Source: Parapristionchus giblindavisi
Lineage: Eukaryota; Nematoda; Chromadorea; Rhabditida; Diplogasteridae
Direction: 5' to 3'
Length of the DNA stretch: 64,000 nucleotides
Assembly: GCA_943737045.1 (NCBI GenBank)
Contig: CALSFV010000298.1
Span: 372,001-436,000, forward strand
Shown here: piece by piece, positions 1 through 11,400 of the stretch
How positions within the stretch are numbered: the first letter of the stretch is position 1
Layout of the letters: each line of letters starts with the position of its first letter
Made by a program: the position numbers and the translations under genes
Notes under the pieces: model-generated
What the model was told of the DNA's origin: nothing
Seen by the model: only the letters and a program-made list of their open reading frames with translations
The model's database searches: none

Positions 1-1027
1 AAATATCATAACACAGCTTCAGTTTAAAAATCGTAATTTTAAAAAAATACGATTACGGTGAATAAATCATTTTATAATGAAGTCGTGAATTATGGTGTGG
101 CACCTACAGTATCCCGAATCGATCAATTTAGAAATCTGGTATTTTTAAACATATTTTACCGCTGTTCTTGACATGACTAAGGTATACGACTACTCCTCGT
201 CTTCGGAGTGCACCCGTGCCCAGGTGCTGATGTCGATGAAAATTGACATTTTTCGTAAATTGATCACTATTTCGTTCTTTGTTATCCATAATCGATAAAG
301 ATTGGATCACTATACCATAGTATCATCTATACAAACATACTAAAAAATGAAGAGAAACTGTTGACTTTGAAGAAAGTTATTGCTGAAAAACCCAAAATAT
401 CATAAAATATTGACCAGTACTGAACCGTGCAGGTGCACTCCGAAGACGAGGAGTAGTCGAATACCTTAGTCATGTCAAGAACAGCGGTAAAATATGTTTA
501 AAAATACCAGATTTCTAAATTGATCGATTCGGGATACTGTAGGTGCCACACCATAATTCACGACTTCATTATAAAAATGATTTTTTCGCCGTAATCGTAT
601 TTTTTAAAAATTATCATTTTTAAACTGAAGCTGTGTTATGATATTTAGAAGCGATTAAGCAAATAAAAAAACGTAGGGTTGTTGAAGCAAAATAGTGAAA
701 ATTAATTAAATGTGAAATTTTTTTCGAAAATTTAAAATTCCAGCCTTCGTTGATCTTTGATCAAAAAACTTTCCTCAGCAATAGTTTCTTAGAATTCGCC
801 AAGAAATCCACTGCACTCACTCCCGAATCGATTGGATTCGAAATAAACTTTTTAGGAAAAGGCGCCAAATCGTTGTGTGGTCACCCCCTGAAGCGAATTT
901 TCAATTGGAAGAAATTTCCAAGTACCAGTGAACTTCACTCATTGAGCCTGTAATTATCATACATAAAACAGAAAAATCCATTTTTCGTCGATACCGCACT
1001 TATGTCGATTTTCTAAGATAGTGTGTT
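1..1027. mobile_element. Foldback transposon, left-truncated by window edge (copy A)
   Basis: Almost base-for-base the same as 38569-39584, which belongs to a complete element at 38170-39584. Bases 1-240 and about 430-645 are inverted copies of each other, separated by a short unpaired core. The right part (650-1027) is the outer arm whose partner lies left of this window. The small open frame at 750-953 is part of the arm and recurs in both arms of the complete copy, so I do not treat it as a host gene. The right end reads AGATAGTGTGTT, the same as the complete copy. No transposase is visible, so it is non-autonomous. Confidence 0.85.
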
Positions 1028-1742
1028 TTATATTCCTTCAATTATTTCCTTCTCCATCTAATTATTCCCTCTGATTCTTCATACCATAGTACATTTATAT
1101 CTCTATTCTTGATTTATTCGCCCTATTCTATTCCTTCAATTGTCCATAATCTTCTTCTTCTTCTTATTCACCTCCTTCTTCATCTTCTTCTTTACTCTCA
1201 TCTTCACAATCATTACTCTTCCTCTTATAATCTTCTTCCTCCTATTGCCCCTACTACGATTACTGGTACTCTCTTCTCTTCTCTTAGGACTTCTTCTTCT
1301 TCTTCTAACACTCCCCTCCACTTTAAGTATTATACAATCACTTATACACAATTCTTTCCTCTCGACATTACCATAACAACAATACTACAACCATTACAAT
1401 GAGAGAAGTTGTGCCATCTAAGAGCAATGCCTAATCCCCTCTTACTCCCCCCCCCCCCCATCTCTCTCTCTCTCAACTCTCGTATTTCTCTTTCTACCTT
1501 AAATGTGACTTCCTCTTAATGCACAGTCATTGTGCACTCTATCTATCTTATTGGTCTGTACTCTTGACTACATTCTATTCTTTACATTATCGATTGATTG
1601 TGCATTCGTGTTACCGTATTCCTCTTCCACTCTAATCATAATAATCTTCATTCATTGCAGTTGTGTGTGAGTGCACTAATCCAATCGTCTGTATCATTCA
1701 ATCCTACAGTATCCTCTTCGTCTGTCTACCGTAGTCTCATCG
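1028..1742. other. Upstream region of the GCK-III kinase gene
   Basis: No coding exon is supported here. The stretch is strongly pyrimidine-rich on the plus strand, with a run of 13 C at 1447-1459. An acceptor-like TTCATTGCAG ends at 1660, and an in-frame TAA at 1677-1679 bars upstream extension of the first exon. In a nematode this acceptor could be a trans-splice site for the kinase mRNA, which is inference only. CTACAGTATCC (1704-1714) and TACCGTAG just before the start codon are copies of a motif dispersed over the window. Confidence 0.5.
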
Positions 1743-2447
1743 ATGTTACGTACGGACCGTGACGCGTACACGGATACGCTGCTTCGGTCAACGACAGTTG
1801 CGTCAGCGATTGAACGATTTGGAGGAACGAGTGTTCAACCGACGACGCCATTGGGAGCCAATCGTTCTCCTCCAGTGAATCGTCCTCTATCACCAGTGAT
1901 AGCCTCATCTGGATATCGTCCATTAACTCCTCCCATATCTCGACCTACTTCATCATCATTCACTCCACCTACTAATAATGATAGAAGAAGTATTGTAGTT
2001 GTCAAACCTAATCAAGAGATTACTGTAAGATCAACATCATCATCATCATCATCAGGATCATCTGGATCTGGTGGAGGAAGAGGAGGAGGAGGAGGACAGA
2101 GTAAATTCAATCAACAAGGAGTATTGGGAGCTGGTATTAGAGGAATGTATGAAGAGATGGAGAAAGCTGAAGGAGGAGCGAAGAGAAGAATAGAAAGAAA
2201 AGAATCAGCTAGAGATATAGGAGTGATATTAGAAGGAGAAGGACGACCACCCAGCATGAATGATATAGAGATGAATGAACCGATGATGAGACCACCACCA
2301 TCGAATAGAGGGGGAGATGATAGAAGGAGTAGAGTGATGGAGAGTGGTAGTACTGATAGAAGAGATGGAATGAATGAAGGAGGAATGAAGAGAACAGAAC
2401 CATCTATGACTACATCTATTGGAGGATCAGCCATGACGACTAATCAG
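1743..2447 (+). CDS. First coding exon of the kinase: low-complexity N-terminal extension
   Basis: There are 235 open codons from the first ATG at 1743 to a donor CAG|GTATCG at 2447/2448. The exon ends on a codon boundary, and exon 2 begins on one, so the joint reads [15 protein letters not shown]. The segment is rich in Pro, Ser, Gly and Arg with runs of Ser (about residues 97-106) and Gly; no domain is recognised. A second in-frame ATG at 2433 would give a five-residue leader before KLDPEAFF, which resembles the usual GCK-III start. The long extension therefore could be real coding sequence, or translation could begin at 2433 with the rest as 5' UTR. The unbroken 705-base frame favours coding. 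Confidence 0.6.
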
Positions 2448-5400
2448 GTATCGATCATATTATTGATTGAATGAATTAGGGGACAATTTCGGTGGGAGGT
2501 AGCGGTAATCCGGAATATTTATCTGTAATCAATAATTTGGATGTGAAGTAATTCGATCAGTGTTTGACATATGCATTTGATTGATGTGTGTGCAATAATG
2601 ATTCTGAATATTCGGGAAAATGTTATAGATATAGTGAACTCATAATTAGAAAAATATAACGAGTGTTATTGGTGTGTTAAGGAAATGTGAATGACGGTAT
2701 CGGTCAATGAGTCTGATAGGGAAAAAATCTCGTAGATATTGTAAACTCAACCAGGTATGTTGGGGTTTCGTGGAATTCATAAGGAATGGAATTGTATTGG
2801 TCTGATAATCTATGCTATTTCTCGATGACTTTGAATAACAAATGATTGATGCATTCAATTAGTGGATTGTCTACATATGTGATAAGTATGAATGAGTCAA
2901 TAGTCTATTAGATAAGAGAAGATGATCATTTCCATAGACGGAGTTCATGGAAGTGTATTAGAGAAGATGGAGGGGAGGGGGCAACTTGAGTTGTACTATT
3001 ATGTGTGATTAATTTGTTGATGTGGCTGTTTTGATACGGTATTTGTGATTTCTAGTAAGAGTATTGATTATTGTTTCAATGTATCTCAAAAGACACATAT
3101 GATCTGTTGTCTCTCTCTGATTAATGTTCCTCTTCTTCCTTATGTCACTTCATTTCTTCTTCTTTCATTCTTTCATCTTCTTAATTGCAATGATTGCTTA
3201 CTTAGTAACTGCGTCAATCAAAGCTTAAAAGGGAGCATTGATACCGTTCAAACGATCCATTCTTTCATCTATTTCACTTCTATTTTCTTATGGGATCTCT
3301 CTGACTGTTCAATCTCTCTCATTGTGTTTCTTTCTTTCTTTCATCGTGAGAAGAAGGTGTCAATGGAAACTGTTTGAGAGAAGGGGAACATTAGAGTATA
3401 GGAGGAGGAGATGGTGATGGTCATTGATGAGAAGAAGAAGGAAGAAGAAGGTGATAGGATGATATGGAACAAGATTAGAGTGAGAAGAGAATGGATGATA
3501 ATCCTATTGACAATCTCTATCAACTACTAACCATTCACTCTCATTCCTCTTCCCTTCTCTATCTCTATGGCCTCTTCTCTAACCATAGGTCGAAAAGTAC
3601 CTTGTAAACTACGAAGCCTGACCGCATATTTTTTGTGAAAACCTGACCGCATTTTGTTATTTTTTTTTTGTTGTGAAAACCCGACCAAATTTTGCAAATG
3701 TGTAACGTAGCAATTCGACCTATGTTCTCTACTTCTCTCTCCTCTGAATCATGCACTGTTTACATGTCTTGATGCCTCCATAATCTGCTACATACTTCTA
3801 TCTATATGTTCATTTGTTGTCTTTTGATTATTGATCGTTTAGTTGATGGTTTTTCTTGTTATAGAGGGTTTGCAGTGTGGAGTGGATGTTGTTGCATAAG
3901 TGAATGGGGATGTTGACCATTATTATCATAGGAAGCTCATTTTATCTTCTGTCTATATAGTCGCTCTCTTTATTCTTTCATTCTTCTTGTTCTTTCTCGT
4001 TTATCCACTCGAACTTGCGATTGTTCACCCTCCCCTTGTCCTGTCTGTGATGGCTTCTGTAGATGGAATGGGAAGGGGAGGGGATATGGATTGTGTCAAG
4101 AATGTCTCACTCTTCAATATGTTTCATTGCTCTTTTCATTCTTCATCGTTAATTTCATTGGTATATCAGTCTATTGTCTCGCAAATTCTGATATACTCAG
4201 ACGATATTTCATGGACTTTATTAGGTCGATATGATCTATCATCTCTAATCTCTCATTCTTTGTTCATTGTCTAGTTGTCATATCTTCCTCATGCTATCAG
4301 TCTATCTCTTCTCTGAGCTCATATGTGTCAGTCTGTGTATACACGTGATATGAGAACAATCATTGTGAAGGAACACAATGGTACAATCCCCTCCCTCTCA
4401 TCATCACACATTTCTATCCTCTGTTATTATAATAATCGGAAAAATTGGGAATGTTATCAGTTATTTCTTGTTGAATGTCACCCGGTTCGTTCCTGTTGCA
4501 GCTATTTTATATAAATGCATGATTTGATAATTTATTTGATTCACTCATGGCTTGATAATGACAGAATACTCCCCATTGACTCGTATTTACCTTGTTTTGA
4601 TTGAATTGGATGATGATAGATATAGATGAGAGTGAATCATTTGAATGAATTCCATCTATCTATTTCTCTATAGTCAGTACTACCTTGTTTTGATTGAATT
4701 GGATGATGATAGATATAGATGAGAGTGAATCATTTGAATGAATTCCATCTATCTATTTCTCTATAGTCAGTACTACCTTGTTTTGATTGAATTGGATGAT
4801 GATAGATATAGATGAGAGTGAATCATTTGAATGAATTCCATCTATCTATTTCTCTATAGTCAGTACTACCTTGTTTTGATTGAATTGGATGATGATAGAT
4901 ATAGATGAGAGTGAATCATTTGAATGAATTCCATCTATCTATTTCTCTATAGTCAGTACTACCTTGTTTTGATTGAATTGAATGATGATAGATATAGATG
5001 AGAGTGAATCATTTGAATGAATTCCATCTATCTATTTCTCTATAGTCAGTACTACCTTGTTTTGATTGAATTGGATGATGATAGATATAGATGAGAGTGA
5101 ATCATTTGAATGAATTCCATCTATCTATTTCTCTATAGTCAGTACTACCTTGTTTTGATTGAATTGGATGATGATAGATATAGATGAGAGTGAATCATTT
5201 GAATGAATTCCATCTATCTATTTCTCTATAGTCAGTACTACCTTGTTTTGATTGAATTGGATGATGATAGATATAGATGAGAGTGAATCATTTGAATGAA
5301 TTCCATCTATCTATTTCTCTATAGTCAGTACTAGTATAGTTCTGACTATTCACTATTCTATTCCCCTTCTTATTCTTCATCATTTTGATGATCATATTGA

Positions 5401-8400
5401 ATAGTGTTATTCTTCTTCTTCTTCTTCTACTTTCTTTCTACATTTTCATTCTCTACAATCGTGTTCTTCTTTATTCATTCATTCATTCTTTCTTTCCCTT
5501 CTCTTTCTTCCGTTTCCGGTACTTCTCTTCAATGTATTGTATTGTAGTGTATTCAGTCACTATTCTGGAAGATGTTTCGTCACTCTCTTTTATTGATTTG
5601 TCTTACAGTAATAGATAAATAAAAAAAAAGAAAATTGATTTATTTATTACTGAAAGATAAATCTCACTTTGATGATGAGGATCACTCCAATATCTTGATA
5701 TGTATTCATGGTAGAGTATTTTGAAGTTTGATGGTTCCAACCATTCCTCTATATCTCTCCATCTCCATCTATATCTCTCCATTGGTTTCATCTTTTCCTC
5801 TCAATCGCTGATGTTGAAGAATGATTAATGAAGTGTCCATCGTAGTGTTCAATCTCTTCAATCTCTTTAATCTCATCTTTCAATTCTTCATTTTCACACC
5901 TTTTCATCCCCTCATATCTCAAGATGTATCTCTATCTTTATTTTGATCTATCTAACCTTCATTGTATCTACCATCTCAATCTATCCATTGCTCAATTCAA
6001 CTCTTGAGTCCCTTAACTACCTTCTGGTCACGGTAACAGTGAGAGAGGAGAGGGAGAGATGAAGGAATGGTAAGGAGGTACTTGAGAGAAGTCGTTGCCC
6101 CCTATTCTATCTCTCCCTCTCCTTCTCCCCTCTCCTTCTCTCCCTCTCCTTCTAGTCCGTCTCTGTCTAACTATGTACCTAACTCTTGATCTATAACTGG
6201 GTTCCATATTGTTTGTATCTCCTAGTCTTTTATTATCATTCAAATACTATCTATTATTATTTGTGTTGATATTCCAATCCCATACCATCTCTCATACTCC
6301 AACCCCCCTCCCTATCCATCTATCTCTTCTTTATTCTTGCACTATACATGTATCTTTGTATTTGTATATCTCTTCTCTATCTCGTTTCATTCAAAATTCA
6401 TTCTACTCTTGAGTCTTTCCTATATCTCCTTCAGTTTGTATTTATCGATTGAGCTTCTATGTGTATCTAATCTGTCTGATTGTCTGTACTCTCTCTTCAA
6501 TCCCTTATATCTCAATCTATCTATATATTCTATCTATGATTGACTTCTCCACTTGAGATACTTCTCCATCACAATGTAGCATACCATCATCATCATCATC
6601 AAAGTGCACTCATTCCATTCACCATATATCTCTATCTCTATCGTCTCTTCTCTCAATCACATTCATTTCACTCTCATCACATATAGTGTCATCTACTATA
6701 TCTCTTCTTCCATATCATCATTCTTCCATACTCTGTGAATATGAAAGATAGAAGATTTCAATCCATGAGGTTTCTTCTCACTCTCTCCTTGATTGAACCG
6801 TTCACCCGTTTTCTTTGAGTCGACAGAGGAGAACTTTCGGGCTAGCTTACTACCCTTCTCTGTCTCTCTCTCTTTCTCTTCACTCTCATCTCTCCTCTCT
6901 CTTTCTTTTTCTCCCTCCCTGTGTCTAGAGATTGAAGATGTTCTTTCCCATTTATTCTTCTTCCTCATTCTTCTCTCTCTCCATATAATTCCCATTCAAT
7001 TCAATCTTTGATCTTTCCATCGATATCAATAACAATGCACTCATCCATATCTCTCCTTCCTTTATATATTTCGTTCATACTCTTTCTATTTCCTTCGTAG
7101 GAATGATTGACTCTTCGTTTATTATTCATTTATTGTAGACGTTGAATGCACTTGATGACATCTTTCCGTTCATTCATTCATTTCTCCTTATTAGTATATG
7201 TATAGATGTGTAGATGCTCCTGTCTGTGTTTGTGATAGAATGAACGAAGAATGGGGATGTGATAGAATATTCCATCCCCCCTTCGTTCTCTCTCTCTATC
7301 CTCTCTCGTATTCGCGTCATCTCTCGTCGACATATCTATATGATTATCATGATGACTCTTAGGGGGACATTGAGTACATCTACATCAACTACAGTACTCT
7401 TCTCATAAGAGATTGAGAAGTATACGGTAGGAGGAAGGAAGGATAAGAGAGGAGAACTATGCTCAAGTTTACCAAGGTCTGTCTGTCTATGGTATGGAAT
7501 GTCCACTCATTACCATGTCTACTGTCTACTTAAGTAGAGTGATGGAGTCGTTATTGGTTTGTATCTCTGTCTGTCATCTGGATCTTTGACTGTGCCATAT
7601 GTTTCTTGCTATAATTGCAAAGGTAGTTATGATTGAGAGGCATAGAGTATATCTAAAATAGTTCATTTGATGCGGTTTGGACGTATTTCTTAATAAATTA
7701 TTCAGAATGACGACTAGAAGGACTAGAAACTGTAAATATGTATAAGAATTAAAGAATACAGTTCAATTAGTTATATTTTTGAACTTACTGTGATGGTATT
7801 AGTCGGCCTTTTCATGATTTCTCCTCCTCATGTGTTTATTCTTCCTCTTCCTCCTCTCATATCATTCTCTATTCATTACCATTGACCATATGTGATTGAT
7901 TTCTCCCTCTCATTCATATCTATCTCTATCACTCTCCCTCTCCCTCCTCTCCGAGAACATTTCCATGTATAATATAGGTTCGATCTCTCTTATTACCCCC
8001 GAAGGGACGGTCTCGCCCTCTCCCTCTCCCTCTCCCTCCACCTGTATTGATTTGTTCGTCTCTCTACCTCTCCTTCTGTCCCTCTCAATGAATATATTCT
8101 CTCAATCGAGACTATGGATAAGTTCCTTCTTCTATTCCATATCATTTACTAGTTGAATCGTCGTTTCCTTATTGTCTCTAATTGGTTCACATTTAGTTGA
8201 TGGGGCTGACTGTTCGAAAAATATATCAAATATTGAAAAAAAGAAATGAAATTACATGCCATTATGGTCACATTTCGTACATTGTCATGTATAATAGGAT
8301 CGAAACCAATAAGTACTTTTATGTTTAATTGTAAGACATATTTATGTCATGTTATCTGTAATAAACTGAGGTGGTTGAATCGTATGATAGGGACAATCAT

Positions 8401-11400
8401 ATGTAGTCTATCTATCAAAGCCATAATCATATGGAATCCATTCCAATCTATTCGTTTATTCTTATTCTTCATCTTTTCCATCTAGATGTCCCTTCTCCTC
8501 TTCATTCTCCATACTCTCTCCTCTCTATCTATCATGCTCATCTATTCAATCATGTTCCGTTCTCATTCACTAGCACGTGTGGAATGTCTTCATGGAAGAG
8601 GGGAATCTATGAAAAGAGAGGGAGGGAATTCTCTTATCGTAACTTGTTTTCATGCTCATCTTTACTCTTCTCGTTGAGTTATTCTTCTACTTTTATTTAT
8701 ATTCTTATTACTCTTACTGATTTCCATTTCTCTTTCCTCTTCTCTTTCTTCTCTGATCACTTTGTTCATACTTATAATGGTTATTCTTCTGGTTCCACCC
8801 TATTTGACCACAGTGGAATAATATACCACTGTGATTCTTTTTGGGTAGGCTGTAGATTAGCAATACAATAATGAATATTGAGGGAGTGACTAGATATATA
8901 GATAGAATGATGATATATTATTCCTTTCAATCTATTCTTATCTCTATTGTTTATTCATTCAATGACTACTACCAATTGGATTGGAGTCATTCCTATCATT
9001 ATCACTCATTCTCCCATTTCATGCCTATGTTTTATCAAATATTTTTTAGTTATTGATTATTGGTTCATTTGTACCCGGTACCGTCTAATATTAGTTTGGA
9101 AATTGTTAAATTCTGTAGATAACAATCGATTTGTCCAACTGCTGATCTGTAATCTTTTCTCACGTGAATAATCCAATAGATGCTCCATTCAATTCTCTAT
9201 TCTTTCCTCTATCCAAGCTTCGATGTGTGCCAGTTTTGCCATTGTGATTAGCGAACGGACGGAGAGAGGGAGGGAGAGAGAGAGAGTGAAGGGAGAGGTA
9301 GAGAGAGAGAGAGAGGGATGGAAGGGATTAGAGATTCAGAGGAAGAAGTAGATAGAGTGGAACAAGAAATGAATGGATGTGAACAGTCTCGTTCTTTTTT
9401 TCTGAACATATTGATGTATTTCCTTTTTATTAATCTATTCTTCCCCATCTCTTAATTATAATGTCCCCGTGATGGTCTTAATTCTCCTTTTCTCTCATTC
9501 TTTATCTCTCGTCCTTTAATTCTATTCACTCATATTCCTCCTCAACCCACTCTTTTTGTGTTCCATTCCATTCTCTTATAGAATCATTCTTGTCTATCTC
9601 GTTAGAACATCACGTCGATTCATTCACAACAGAATGATCACAACTCATGCTCTGCATTTCGAACCGTTCATACTCTACCTCGTAGTTTTAGATATGGAGA
9701 ATATTATTATGGAAATTCCAGTTCGAAAAGGACATCCGATTCACTGATTCTTTCTTTGTCATCATTCTAATAAGTGAATTTGACGGAACATGAATGGGCT
9801 TTGTTGTTGTCATAGTACATGTCTTTGAAAATGAATATCTACCATCCCCTTCTCCATTTGATTCTTTATCAATTGATAGTGTTATCAAGTATGTGAATCA
9901 TATTCTATGCTCTTTCTCTCTTTCTCCCTCTCTCTCTCCACTAATCTATCCATCTTATTCATATCTAATAAAAGTAGATGATTCATGACGAAGAGGAGGG
10001 AATCGTGCGTAATGGTTGGTTGTGATGAGAAGGATTGATATGGAGGAGGTATTGAATATGTAGAGATGAGAGAGTGGAAAGAGAGAAAGAGATTATGTCG
10101 AGTAGAGGTGCAAAATTGGCATGGTAATAGTAAATACAAGTGATGACCATTTTCATGGTTGTTATTCATCATCTCTATGATTTATTGACTATTCCTGTGT
10201 TTTCCTATTTTTATTTGTGAACAATAATGATAATATTGACCATACATTTTCGGTACCCTCACTGTTTTATTTTTATGTTGTGGGTCGCATTGGTAAAATC
10301 GTTATTTTTCGCTTACATTGCAATTTTTAGCTTAAAAGGGGACCCTTATATAGTGGGTAGATGCTGAAAATGAGCCGTATAGAGTGGGTCGATCCTTACC
10401 TTGTGAGGGTATGAAAATGTATGATATTGACCATTGATGATTACAGAAACTGGACCCGGAGGCCTTTTTCACCCGCCAAGAGCGAATTGGTCGAGGTTCA
10501 TTTGGTGAAGTGTACAAAGGAATCGATAAAAGGACTGGGCAGGTACTCCTAACTGTATATTGATTGATTGGAGAGTCAAATATTTGTTGTTGTTATCATA
10601 TTGATTGGTAAAATTCGTAGACTTTCATTTTCATGGATATATATTCTATTTTGTATTATAGGTGGTTGCAATCAAGATAATCGATCTTGAACAAGCAGAA
10701 GATGAGATTGAGGATATCCAACAAGAAATTCAGGTTCGAGTTTTTACTGTTTTTTTTTGTGAAATTTATCGATACACATGATGTGAATGAAAGATATATA
10801 TATCTGTAATCATTATTAATATTCAATAGATATCGAGAATAAATATTATATTATGCCTTTTCAGGTGCTCTCACAATGCGATTCTCCATTCGTGACCAAG
10901 TACTACGGTAGTTACCTCAAAGTAAGTATATTGTGATCTTTGATCTCTGTCGAATTGATCTTTTGATCTGACTAACTCTAGTAATCATTCAGGGATCTAA
11001 ACTATGGATCATAATGGAGTATCTGGGTGGAGGATCGGCTTTGGATCTCACAAAGGTATCGAAGATTGATCTTTTGTTTTTGAGATAGAAAATATCTCTA
11101 TTCCGGGAGGTTTTGTGTTTCATATTCCCTATGTCGGTGAAGAGTTTGTAGATGTGTGGTTAAAGCAACAAGTTCTATTATGTATAGTAGCATAATTAAA
11201 TGAATGAATGGTCTGATTGGACGTATATACTTCTGATTCCTTGTATTATTCAGGCAGGTCGTCTGGATGAGAATCAAATAGCAGTGATACTACGAGAGAT
11301 ATTGAAAGGACTTGAATATCTACATGGAGAAAGAAAGATTCACAGAGATATCAAAGGTTCGTTTTTGATCTTTGATCTTTCCTATCATCAATCATCCCCT

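Larger units (their letters stand above)
2448..10446 (+). other. Intron 1 of the kinase gene (about 8 kb)
   Basis: No exon with splice signals and an open frame stands out. The intron holds a miniature hAT-like element (3584-3724), a 93-base minisatellite (4591-5334), pyrimidine/GA tracts (near 6060-6150, 8020-8040 and 9260-9320) and an inverted repeat touching its 3' end (10234-10431). The other introns of this gene are mostly 70-700 bases, so intron 1 is an outlier and could host enhancers or a second promoter. I see no specific promoter. Confidence 0.6.

Noticed and set aside
750..953. 67-codon frame conserved in three places
   Set aside because: Conservation follows from being in the arms of a foldback element (1-1027 and both arms of 38170-39584).
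2111..2434. 107-codon minus-strand frame
   Set aside because: Antisense shadow of the low-complexity first kinase exon.
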